Shown piece by piece: positions 17,345 to 27,408 of a DNA stretch of 64,000 bases; the stretch's first letter is position 1; each line of letters opens with the position of its first letter. The notes under the pieces were generated by a model. That model searched no databases, had not been told where the DNA came from, and saw only the letters and a list, made by a program, of their open reading frames with translations. A program made the translations under genes and the position numbers. The stretch comes from Nocardia higoensis (GTDB lineage: Bacteria > Actinomycetota > Actinomycetes > Mycobacteriales > Mycobacteriaceae): the NCBI RefSeq assembly GCF_015477835.1, contig NZ_JADLQN010000001.1, positions 2,294,001-2,358,000 of the forward strand. Direction: 5' to 3'.

Positions 17345-17839
17345 TCAGGCCGAGGTGGTTCGAACAGTGGCGACCTGTGCCTGCCACATCCAGTGCAGTT
17401 GCTCGAGTCGCGCGGCGATCGCGATGAACAGGTCCTGGGTGACCGGATCTGCCTTCTCGGTGGCGTCGATGCGCTCACGCAATCGGCTGATGACCGCGGC
17501 GAGATTGGCCACGATCGAGTCGATCACGGCGGTGTCCTCGAGCCAGCTGTCGCCGATGCCCGGCGCGCCGGAATCACGGGCCACGCTGGCGGCCCGGCCG
17601 TCGGGGCTGACGCCGATGGCGGTGGCGCGCTCGGCGGCCGAGTCGGTGAAGTCACGGGCCGCGGTGACGAGCTCGTCCAGCGCCAGGTGCACCGAACGGA
17701 AGTTCGGGCCGATGACGTTCCAGTGCGCTTGCTTGGCGATCAGCGACAGATCGATCAGATCGGCCACCGTCGCGCGCAAGGCGTCGCCCGCGATGCGCCG
17801 CTGCTCGGAATCGAGGGTACTGGTGATGGGCTGGGACAT
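17345..17839 (-). CDS. dps: Dps-family DNA-binding ferritin-like protein
   Basis: A 164-aa ferritin-like four-helix protein that oxidises and stores iron and protects DNA under oxidative or starvation stress. The Dps ferroxidase signature is seen in LIAKQAHWNVIGPNFRSVHLALDEL followed by DFTDSAAERA: His, a second His, Asp and Glu across the dimer interface. The C-terminal helix QLHWMWQAQVAT is also typical. ATG 17839 has GGAAAGG six bases upstream; a longer reading (17923) has no support. It is divergent from the phosphatase gene at 17985. Confidence 0.92.
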   Translation of the reverse strand: MSQPITSTLDSEQRRIAGDALRATVADLIDLSLIAKQAHWNVIGPNFRSVHLALDELVTAARDFTDSAAERATAIGVSPDGRAASVARDSGAPGIGDSWLEDTAVIDSIVANLAAVISRLRERIDATEKADPVTQDLFIAIAARLEQLHWMWQAQVATVRTTSA

Positions 17840-17984
17840 CTGATGCCTTTCCGATCGTCGGACGGTGTCACGTTCGGGCTTACCCAGCACCGCCGCGGTC
17901 AACCAGGAAGCGAGCACGGCCACACCTGCCGGTCGAGCTCATGACGGCCCGCGTCGGCGCCTCCGGTGGCGGTACCGTGGCGAT

Positions 17985-19610
17985 ATGGCAATCCCCCGCA
18001 GGCAGGCGCTGCGCCTGGCCGCCACCGGGTCGGTCGCCGTGCTGGTGGGAACGTCGGCGGCGAGCAGCGGCCGGTTCCGTGCTCCGCGATGGTCGGCGGA
18101 CCCGTTCACCCTGGGTGTCGCCTCCGGCGACCCCGCTCCCGACAGTGTCGTGTTGTGGACCAGGCTCGCCCCCGACCCGCTGGCTCCCGACGGGCACGGC
18201 GGCATGATGAACGCTCCGGTCTCGGTCGATTACGAGATCGCCCACGACGAGCACTTCCGCTCGGTGGTGCGGCGCGGCACCGCCGTGGCCACCAGGGAAC
18301 TGGCGCATTCGGTGCATCCGGAGATCCATGGCCTGGAGCCGGATCGCTGGTACCACTATCGATTTCGCGCCGGATCGGTGATCTCCCCGGTAGGCCGCAC
18401 CCGCACCGCGCCCGCCCGCGGCCAGGCCGTCGAGAGGCTGCGCTTCGCCTTCGCGTCCTGCCAGGCCTGGAGCGCCGGCTACTTCACCGCCTACGAGCAT
18501 CTGGCCGCCGAGGATCTGGAGCTGGTGGTGCACCTGGGCGACTACATCTACGAGAAGAGCTGGCGGCACAATCGGCTCGACGAGCCCGCGGTCCTCACCG
18601 GCGAAGCCACCGACCTGACCGGCTACCGTCTCCGCTACGCCCAAGGCAAGGCCGAGCAGCCGCTGCGCGACGCGCACGCCGCCTTCCCGTGGATCGTCAC
18701 CTTCGATGATCACGAGGTCGACAACAACTGGGCCGCCGACCATCCTGGTCTCGGCTTCGACATCTACCGCCTGCCCGCGTTGTTCCGCCGCCGCAGGGCC
18801 GCCGCGTTCCAGGCCATGTACGAGCATCAACCACTGCGCCGGGCACAGCTGCCGAACGGGCCGTCGATGCTGATGCACCGCCGTTTCGGCTGGGGAGATC
18901 TGGCCGAACTCACCATGCTCGACACCCGCCAGTACCGCTCGGCCCAGGTCTGCAGTGAGAACACCACCTCGGACTGCCCCGAGGTCGCCGACCCCGAGCG
19001 CAGCATTCTCGGTGCCCCGCAACGCGACTGGCTGCTCGACGGACTGACGGATTCCAGGGCCCGCTGGCAGATCCTGGGCAATCAGGTCGGCATGAGCGAA
19101 ACCGACATCGATCCCGGCCCCGGACTGACGATCTCGACCGACTCCTGGGACGGCTACACCGCCGACCGCGATCTGGTCCTGGGCACAGCCGCCGAGAGCG
19201 GCGTCGGCAACCTCGTCGTGATCACCGGTGACCGCCACCACAACCAGGCCTCGAACCTGCGCGCGGACTACTCCGACCCCGGGTCACCCGTGGTCGCGGC
19301 GGAATTCACCGGCACCTCGATCACCACCGGTGGCAACGGCCACGATCTGGACGGCATCGGGCGCATGCTGCTCGCCGCCAATCCGGACCTGCAGTTCTTC
19401 AACTCACAGCGCGGTTACGTGCGGGTGGATCTGGATCATCGGCTCTGGCGCAACGACTTCCGGGTCGTCCCCTACATCGACCGCAAGGGCGCGCCGATCC
19501 ACACCAGGGCAACCTATGTCGTCGAGAACGGTGTGCCGGGGGTGGTCGCGGACTCCGAACATGCCGCGTCGGCCCCGGGTCCGGCGCCGGTCCGGGGCAG
19601 CGAGCGCTGA
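17985..19610 (+). CDS. phoD: PhoD-like alkaline phosphatase / phosphodiesterase, Tat-secreted
   Basis: A 541-aa PhoD family enzyme. The N-terminus MAIPRRQALRLAATGSVAVL is a twin-arginine signal. A beta domain (SADPFTLGVASGDPAPDSVVLWTRL) precedes the metallophosphatase core with LGDYIYEK, TFDDHEVDNNW and ITGDRHHN, which hold the Fe/Ca ligands. The protein would hydrolyse phosphomono- or diesters outside the cytoplasm under phosphate limitation. No clear Pho box was found in the 145-bp gap to dps. The start ATG 17985 places the RR motif at residues 5-6, as expected. Confidence 0.92.
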   Translation: MAIPRRQALRLAATGSVAVLVGTSAASSGRFRAPRWSADPFTLGVASGDPAPDSVVLWTRLAPDPLAPDGHGGMMNAPVSVDYEIAHDEHFRSVVRRGTAVATRELAHSVHPEIHGLEPDRWYHYRFRAGSVISPVGRTRTAPARGQAVERLRFAFASCQAWSAGYFTAYEHLAAEDLELVVHLGDYIYEKSWRHNRLDEPAVLTGEATDLTGYRLRYAQGKAEQPLRDAHAAFPWIVTFDDHEVDNNWAADHPGLGFDIYRLPALFRRRRAAAFQAMYEHQPLRRAQLPNGPSMLMHRRFGWGDLAELTMLDTRQYRSAQVCSENTTSDCPEVADPERSILGAPQRDWLLDGLTDSRARWQILGNQVGMSETDIDPGPGLTISTDSWDGYTADRDLVLGTAAESGVGNLVVITGDRHHNQASNLRADYSDPGSPVVAAEFTGTSITTGGNGHDLDGIGRMLLAANPDLQFFNSQRGYVRVDLDHRLWRNDFRVVPYIDRKGAPIHTRATYVVENGVPGVVADSEHAASAPGPAPVRGSER

Positions 19611-19647
19611 GGGTTCGGTTGCTCGACGAGTACGATTCCCGAGCCGC

Positions 19648-19866
19648 TCAGTTCTGCCTGGGTCCGTGCGCGGCGTCGTACCACCGGTGCGGCACGGACC
19701 AGTCCCACTGCGCGGCGTGCCCCAGCGCGTCGGCCAGTTCCTCGTCCTGGGAGCGACGCAGCCATTCGTCGTAGCAGGGCATCAGGCCGCCGACACCCGC
19801 GCCGTAGAGCAGGAACCCCCGCATGAAGTACCGCCAGACCGTGCGAGCGGTGATGCGCTTCGACAT
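19648..19866 (-). CDS. Small hypothetical protein
   Basis: A 72-aa protein starting MSKRITARTVWRYFMRGFLL, with a moderately hydrophobic central helix (GFLLYGAGVGGLMP) and a Trp-rich C-terminal part (QWDWSVPHRWYDAAHG). GGAGG stands five bases before ATG 19866. I do not recognise the family. It ends 37 bp from the 3' end of the phosphatase and is convergent with it; 19867-20104 upstream holds no gene, so it is probably monocistronic. Confidence 0.65.
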   Translation of the reverse strand: MSKRITARTVWRYFMRGFLLYGAGVGGLMPCYDEWLRRSQDEELADALGHAAQWDWSVPHRWYDAAHGPRQN

Positions 19867-20104
19867 CGCGACCTCCTGACCGATGACGACACCGCCCGTC
19901 CGGCCGTCACCGGCTCGGCCGGACGGGCGTCGGTGGCGCTCAGGATAGTCCCGGGGACCGTGGAAATGTCCGGTTTCGCCGATCGCGGCCGCGGCCGGGA
20001 CCGGCCGAGCGCAGCGGCTCCGGCCGTGCGGAATCGCACCGGGCGGACCGGGGGCACCGGGCGCGTGTCGCGCCCCGCTGGGCGCCGTCGCCTGATGTGC
20101 GACG

Positions 20105-20563
20105 ATGGGGCAGGTGACCGGTAAGAACGGCTCTGAACAGCGCCTCCGTGATCTCGCCCGATTGCGCCGGGTGCGCGACCGCATCGACCGTGAATACGCC
20201 CGCCCGCTCGACGTGGAGGCGCTCGCGCGCGACGCGCACATGTCCGCGGGACACCTGAGCAGGCAGTTCCGCGCCGCGTACGGCGAATCTCCCTACAGCT
20301 ATCTGATGACCCGCCGCATCGAGCGCGCCATGGCCCTGCTGCGCCGCGGCGACCTCAGCGTCACCGAGGTCTGCTTCGAAGTCGGCTGCTCCTCGCTGGG
20401 TACCTTCAGCACCCGTTTCACCGAGCTGGTCGGCATGTCCCCCAGCGCCTACCGCAAACAGGCCGCCGAAGCGCCGGTGGATCTGCCCTCGCTCGTGGTC
20501 AAGAAAGTCACCAGACCGGTCAGGAATCGAGAAGCGCCGGCGCATCCGCCGCAACTAGCGTGA
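20105..20563 (+). CDS. AraC-type transcriptional regulator (HTH domain only)
   Basis: A 152-aa protein that is almost entirely a double helix-turn-helix AraC DNA-binding domain: ALARDAHMSAGHLSRQFRAA is the first HTH and VTEVCFEVGCSSLGTFSTRF the second, ending MSPSAYRK. It lacks the usual N-terminal ligand domain, so a small-molecule sensor is not apparent. Its stop overlaps the GTG of the VOC protein gene, a common arrangement in actinobacteria where the regulator and a glyoxalase-like partner form a unit. Confidence 0.9.
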   Translation: MGQVTGKNGSEQRLRDLARLRRVRDRIDREYARPLDVEALARDAHMSAGHLSRQFRAAYGESPYSYLMTRRIERAMALLRRGDLSVTEVCFEVGCSSLGTFSTRFTELVGMSPSAYRKQAAEAPVDLPSLVVKKVTRPVRNREAPAHPPQLA

Positions 20564-20979
20564 TCGTCATGGACATCACCATCGCTTCCAGCTTCCTTCC
20601 CCACGACGACGCCGAGGCCGCGCTGGCCTTCTACCGCGACGCCCTCGGCTTCGAACTGCGCCAGGACGTCGGCTACGAGGGCATGCGCTGGCTCACCGTC
20701 GGCCCGCCCGGACAGCCCAGCACCTCCATCGTGCTGCATCCGCCCGCCGCCGACCCCGGTATCACCGAGGAGGAGCGCCGGACCATCACCGAAATGATGG
20801 CCAAGGGCACCTACGGGTCGATCCTGCTCGCCTCCGACGACGTCGACGCCGCCTTCGAAAAGCTGCAGGCGCGCGATGTGGAGATCGTGCAGGAGCCGAT
20901 CGACCAGCCCTACGGCGTGCGCGACTTCGCCCTGCGCGATCCGGCGGGCAACATGATCCGCATCCAGCAGCGTCGCTGA
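20560..20979 (+). CDS. VOC-family (glyoxalase/bleomycin-resistance-like) protein
   Basis: A 139-aa vicinal oxygen chelate protein. The pattern ASSFLPHDDAEAALAFYRDALGFELRQD at the start and YGVRDFALRDPAGNMIRIQQ at the end is typical of a single two-module VOC unit. It may act on a small ligand or as a resistance/binding protein; the substrate cannot be read from sequence. The start is GTG 20560 (coupled to the AraC stop) or ATG 20569. The following 100 bases to the UvrA-like gene contain no gene. Confidence 0.88.
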   Translation: MIVMDITIASSFLPHDDAEAALAFYRDALGFELRQDVGYEGMRWLTVGPPGQPSTSIVLHPPAADPGITEEERRTITEMMAKGTYGSILLASDDVDAAFEKLQARDVEIVQEPIDQPYGVRDFALRDPAGNMIRIQQRR

Positions 20980-21079
20980 CTCTGCCCTTTCTGTCCCCGC
21001 CAGCCGGTACCCTGCCTGCGCGTACCGCCCCTGCCAGTTCACCGACTGACAGCCCGATCTGCCGACCGATGGAGATCCG

Positions 21080-23458
<2,379 letters not shown>

Positions 23459-23473
23459 TCACCTCGCGGATTG

Positions 23474-23505
23474 CGATCGGTTCCGGGGCACCCCGGAACC
23501 GATCG
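23474..23505. terminator. Bidirectional hairpin terminator
   Basis: A perfect 15-bp inverted repeat, CGATCGGTTCCGGGG and its complement, separated by two bases. It lies between the convergent UvrA-like and TetR genes. There is no U-tract, which is usual for high-GC actinobacteria. Confidence 0.8.
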
Positions 23506-23527
23506 ACCGCGCGTGGCGGGCGAGGTC

Positions 23528-24073
23528 TCAGCGCCCCAGCAAGCGCTCGACCACCCGCCGGTACCGCTGCGGGTCCATGGGCGCGATGCCGAGCAGGGCA
23601 CGCAGGTAGACGCCGTCGCCGACCAGGCGGATCAGGTCGGCGCGCACCTGGTCGCCGACCTCGGCCTCCAAGCCGTCCGACCAGGAGGCCATGAGATCGG
23701 CCAGGGCCCGCTGGATGCTTTCACCGCCCGAACCCGAGGTGGCGTCGACGGTGCGCATGGTGGCCAGCATCGAGCGGTACAGCTCGAGTTCCACGGCCTC
23801 GCTCGTGTCCTGTGGATCGGGAGTCTGCAGGTACCACTCGGCGACGCCGCCGCCTTTGGCGCGGGTCTCGGCCAGCTGCTGTTCGACGCGCGCGCCCAAT
23901 CGCCCGACCAGGCCGGTGAGCAGCGCCTCCTTGCTCTTGAAGTGGTAGAGCAAGCCGCCTTTGGAGACGCCCGCCGCGGCGGCGACGTTCTCCAGGGTCA
24001 CCCGGGACATGCCTTTGTCCAGCAGGACGGCCTCGAGCGCGTCCAGAATCCGGTCGCGAGTGCTGGATGTCAC
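23528..24073 (-). CDS. TetR-family repressor of the adjacent efflux gene
   Basis: A 181-aa TetR regulator. The N-terminal HTH reads VTLENVAAAAGVSKGGLLYHFKSKEALL; the C-terminal half is a helical ligand domain. It is divergent from an MFS drug exporter 97 bp away, with palindromes between them, so local repression relieved by the exported compound is likely. The inducer is unknown. The start ATG 24073 lies directly before the HTH region, as is usual. Confidence 0.92.
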   Translation of the reverse strand: MTSSTRDRILDALEAVLLDKGMSRVTLENVAAAAGVSKGGLLYHFKSKEALLTGLVGRLGARVEQQLAETRAKGGGVAEWYLQTPDPQDTSEAVELELYRSMLATMRTVDATSGSGGESIQRALADLMASWSDGLEAEVGDQVRADLIRLVGDGVYLRALLGIAPMDPQRYRRVVERLLGR

Positions 24074-24086
24074 GGCGCACGACTAT

Positions 24087-24100
24087 ACCGGCCGGCCGGT
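24087..24100. promoter_or_regulatory. Palindrome in TetR/MFS intergenic region
   Basis: A perfect 14-bp palindrome, ACCGGCCGGCCGGT, 14 bp upstream of the TetR start. It could be a second, weaker operator, but GC-only palindromes arise easily in this genome. Confidence 0.4.
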
Positions 24101-24114
24101 GCTGCGTAGTACTG

Positions 24115-24130
24115 TACCGTCTGGACGGTA
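24115..24130. promoter_or_regulatory. Probable TetR operator
   Basis: TACCGTCTGGACGGTA is an inverted repeat with seven-base perfect arms around a TG centre, located 39 bp upstream of the MFS start and 41 bp upstream of the TetR start. Size, symmetry and position fit a TetR dimer site that would control both genes. Confidence 0.75.
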
Positions 24131-24169
24131 AATAGTCCGGCCCTTCGAGCGACGGAAGTCGAGAAAGTC

Positions 24170-25714
24170 ATGAACGCCCCGGCGTCCTCCACACCCCCCT
24201 CTCCCACCCGCACCTCTCCCGACCACACCCTCCCCCCGCGCGCCACCCCGCGCGACTGGGCGGGGCTGGCTGTCCTCGCCCTCGCCCTGCTGCTGCTGGC
24301 CGTCGACGCCACCGTGCTCGACCTCGCGGTGCCGGCCCTCAGCGCCGACCTCGCGCCCACCACCCCGCAGTTGCTGTGGATCATCGACGTGTACTCGTTC
24401 GTGCTCGCCGGACTGCTGGTGGTGATGGGCGATCTCGGCGACCGCATCGGCCGCCGTAAGCTGCTGATCATCGGCGCCGTCGGATTCGGGCTGGCGTCGG
24501 CGGTGGCAGCGTGGGCTGTCTCGCCCGCCATGCTCATCGCCGCCCGCGTGTTGCAGGGTGTCGCGGGCGCGACGCTGATGCCCGCCACATTGGGCCTGAT
24601 CCGGTCGATGTTCCACGATCCGCGCCAGCGCACCGTCGCCATCGCGGTGTGGAGCGCGATGGCCGGAGGTGGCGCGGCCGCCGGTCCGCTGCTGGGCGGA
24701 TGGCTGCTCGAGCACTACTGGTGGGGTTCGGTGTTCTTGGTGAACCTGCCGGTCATGCTCGTTCTGGTCGCGCTGGCCCCGGTGTTGATCCCCGAATCGC
24801 GCGATCCCGCCCCCGGCCGGTTCGACCTGCCGAGCGCGGCGCTGTCGATGCTCACCCTGGTGCCGATCGTCTACGCGGTGAAGGAGACCGCCGCGCACGG
24901 CCCGCGGCCGATACTCGCCGTGGCCGCCACCGCGGGCCTGCTCGCAGGCACACTGTTCGTGCGCAGGCAGCGACGGCTCGCGCGGCCGATGCTGGATCTG
25001 ACCCTGTTCGACCGGCCCGCCTTCCGTACCGCCGTGCTGACCAACCTGCTGGCCGTCTTCGCCCTGGCCGGCGTGCTGTTCTTCGGCTCGCAGTACCTGC
25101 AGCTCGTGCTCGGCCACTCGCCGCTGCGCGCGGGCGTGCTGTTGCTGCCCGGCCTGATCGCCGGGGTGCTCGGCTCGCTCGCCGCCGCGTGGCTGGTGAG
25201 ACGACTGCGTCCGGGCACCGTGCTGGCCGGTGCGCTGGCGACCGCCGCCGCAGGCGCGGCACTGTTGCTGCTGCTGGGCTCCGACGCCACCGCGGCTACC
25301 GCGCCCTTCGTCCTCGGTTTCCTCGGTATCGGCGCGGGCGTGGGCGTGGCACTGACGGTCTCCGCGGACCTGGTGATCAGCTCGGCCCCGGCCGAGCGCG
25401 CCGGCGCGGCGGCGGCGGTGTCGGAAACCGCCTACGAGACCGGCCTCGCGCTGGGCGTCGCCCTGCTCGGCAGCATGGTGATGGCCATCTTCCGCAATAC
25501 CCTGCGCCCCGCGGGCCTACCCGGCGAGGCGGGCGAATCGCTGTCCGCCGCGACCGCATTCGCCCACGGACTACCGGAAGCGACCGCCGAGACAGTCCTC
25601 ACCTCGGTACACGAGGCATTCGTCACCGGCATCCATTCGGCCACCGCGGGTGTCGCGGCGGTGCTGCTGATCGCCGCGGCCTTCGCGTTCCGGCTGCGCT
25701 CGTCGGCGAGCTGA
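24170..25714 (+). CDS. DHA2-type MFS multidrug exporter (14 TM)
   Basis: A 514-aa major facilitator with about 14 hydrophobic segments. It has the DHA2 pattern: LLAVDATVLDLAVPAL in helix 1, WIIDVYSFVLAGLLVVMGDLGDRIGRRK as the loop 2-3 motif, and the helix 5 motif MAGGGAAAGPLLGG. The closest named relatives are QacA/SmvA-like drug:proton antiporters. It is under the divergent TetR gene. The N-terminal 22 residues are Pro/Ser/Thr-rich. The stretch 25715-26159 downstream has no gene that I can support. Confidence 0.92.
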   Translation: MNAPASSTPPSPTRTSPDHTLPPRATPRDWAGLAVLALALLLLAVDATVLDLAVPALSADLAPTTPQLLWIIDVYSFVLAGLLVVMGDLGDRIGRRKLLIIGAVGFGLASAVAAWAVSPAMLIAARVLQGVAGATLMPATLGLIRSMFHDPRQRTVAIAVWSAMAGGGAAAGPLLGGWLLEHYWWGSVFLVNLPVMLVLVALAPVLIPESRDPAPGRFDLPSAALSMLTLVPIVYAVKETAAHGPRPILAVAATAGLLAGTLFVRRQRRLARPMLDLTLFDRPAFRTAVLTNLLAVFALAGVLFFGSQYLQLVLGHSPLRAGVLLLPGLIAGVLGSLAAAWLVRRLRPGTVLAGALATAAAGAALLLLLGSDATAATAPFVLGFLGIGAGVGVALTVSADLVISSAPAERAGAAAAVSETAYETGLALGVALLGSMVMAIFRNTLRPAGLPGEAGESLSAATAFAHGLPEATAETVLTSVHEAFVTGIHSATAGVAAVLLIAAAFAFRLRSSAS

Positions 25715-26159
25715 CCCTGTCCCGGCCGAACACACGGCGCAATCGGAGGTATCCGCCGCAGATCAGCCGGGCGAACGACACCTCGCGGGCGCTGTCGCCG
25801 GGCGCATACCGATCCGACGACCGGGCGGAACTTCCAGAGGCATAAGACTCTCCGCAGGAACGGTTTTCGCGGCGGAGGCCCGAATCATCCGCCGGATGGC
25901 AACTCTCTGTGCAGCGTTCACCGGCCGTTCCACTCTCCGGGGGTACGCTGGCCCCTGCCAGCAGGAATGCGCCGCGGACTTCCGGAAGCCACCGGACAGC
26001 CGGAATCCGCGTCGTCTTCCCGACATCGCACGCCCGGCAGCTCATCCGTTCCGCCGGACCCGAGACGGTTTCCGTCGGTCTCCGGATGAGCCGATGCCGC
26101 GGACATCTTCCGGTTCCGGACAACACCCGCCCGCACGCGAACGAGTCGAGGGAGCGACG
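25715..26159 (+). other. Gene-free 445-bp stretch upstream of narK with inverted repeats
   Basis: No frame here shows actinobacterial codon usage with a start and ribosome binding site. Two structured elements stand out: CATCCGCCGGATG at about 25886-25898, and a nested repeat with outer arms GCTCATCCG (26040-26048) and CGGATGAGC (26083-26091) around an inner stem GACGG-TTT-CCGTC (26064-26076). This is probably the promoter and 5' leader of narK; a promoter could not be placed with confidence. Confidence 0.5.
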
Positions 26160-27380
26160 ATGGGAGCGGTGGATACTTCGGCCACGGGCCGGACCAGGAG
26201 CGCGGTCGGCGGCCGCACACTCATGCTGGTGCTGGCGACCGTCGGCTTCGCCCTCAATTTCTGGGCCTGGGCATTGCTGAGCCCGCTGGCTCCCCGATTC
26301 GAGGAGTCGCTGGGACTGGGCGCGTTCGCCGAGTCGCTGGTGGTGGCGGTGCCGGTGATCGTCGGCGCGCTGGGCCGGATCCCGGTGGGCGCGCTGACCG
26401 ACCGGTTCGGCGGCCGGGTGATGTTCCCGCTGGTCTCGCTGATCACCGTCGTGCCGGTGCTGTTCCTCGGGCTGATCGGCCACGACTCCCTGGCGGGGCT
26501 GTTGATCGGCGGCTTCTTCCTCGGTCTCGGCGGCACCACCTTCGCCATCGGCGTGCCGTTCGTCAGCAGGTGGTTCCCGCCGCAGCGGCAGGGGCTGGCG
26601 ATCGGGGTGTACGGCGCGGGCATGGGCGGCACCGCGATCAGCGCGCTGACCACGGTTCCCCTGGTCGAAGCGGGCGGTCTGTCGACCCCGTTCCTGCTGT
26701 GCGCCGCCACGCTGTCGATCTACGCGGTCGTGGCATGGCTGCTGCTGCGCGACGCGCCCGGCCGTACCGCACCGGCCGAGCCGATGCTCACCCGTCTGGG
26801 CCAGGCCCTGCGACTGCCCGCCACCTGGCAGGCCTCGGTGCTCTACGCGGTGACCTTCGGCGGTTTCGTCGCGTTCTCGGTCTATCTGCCCTCCTACCTC
26901 AAGAGCGCCTACGAGCTGACCCAATCCGACGCGGCCAACCGGATGGCCGGATTCGTGCTGCTGGCAGTGGTCATGCGTCCGGTCGGCGGCTGGCTGTCGG
27001 ACCGGTTCGGCGCGGTCACCGTGCTGACGGTCGCCCTGGGCATCGTCGCGGTCGGCGCGTTCGCGGACTCCTTCACTCCCGCTCTCATGCCGATCGGCAC
27101 CATCGCGTTCCTGGCGATGGCGGCCGCGCTGGGCACCGGCAGCGGCGCGACCTTCGCGCTGGTGGCCTTGCTCGCGCCGCCGGGCAAGGTCGGCGCGGTC
27201 ACCGGCGTCGTCGGCGCGGCGGGCGGGCTCGGCGGATTCGTGCCGCCGCTGGTGATGGGCGCGATCTACGGCGCGATCTCCGATTACGGCCCCGGCCTGC
27301 TCGCGCTGGCGGTCGTGGCGCTGGCCGCGATGATCTTCACTCTCACCGTGGTGCGAAAAGCCGTGGCAGCCAACGCGTGA
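26160..27380 (+). CDS. narK: Nitrate/nitrite transporter of the NarK/Nrt family
   Basis: A 406-aa MFS protein with 12 hydrophobic segments. Characteristic NarK-type stretches are GFALNFWAWALLSPLAP in helix 1, VGALTDRFGGRVMFP in the 2-3 loop, and the glycine-rich GGFFLGLGGTTFAIGVPFVSRWFPPQRQGLAIGVYG. The short form without long insertions resembles NarK2/NarU-type nitrate/nitrite exchangers. GAGGGAG lies five bases before ATG 26160. It sits 28 bp ahead of narG, so it is expected to feed nitrate to, and remove nitrite from, the nitrate reductase in the same transcript. Confidence 0.93.
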   Translation: MGAVDTSATGRTRSAVGGRTLMLVLATVGFALNFWAWALLSPLAPRFEESLGLGAFAESLVVAVPVIVGALGRIPVGALTDRFGGRVMFPLVSLITVVPVLFLGLIGHDSLAGLLIGGFFLGLGGTTFAIGVPFVSRWFPPQRQGLAIGVYGAGMGGTAISALTTVPLVEAGGLSTPFLLCAATLSIYAVVAWLLLRDAPGRTAPAEPMLTRLGQALRLPATWQASVLYAVTFGGFVAFSVYLPSYLKSAYELTQSDAANRMAGFVLLAVVMRPVGGWLSDRFGAVTVLTVALGIVAVGAFADSFTPALMPIGTIAFLAMAAALGTGSGATFALVALLAPPGKVGAVTGVVGAAGGLGGFVPPLVMGAIYGAISDYGPGLLALAVVALAAMIFTLTVVRKAVAANA

Positions 27381-27408
27381 GCTGTCCCCCGCGACGGAAG
27401 GAATACCC

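Noticed and set aside
17350..17370. A GGTTCGAA string resembling a tRNA T-loop
   Set aside because: It lies inside the dps coding region and no cloverleaf can be folded around it.
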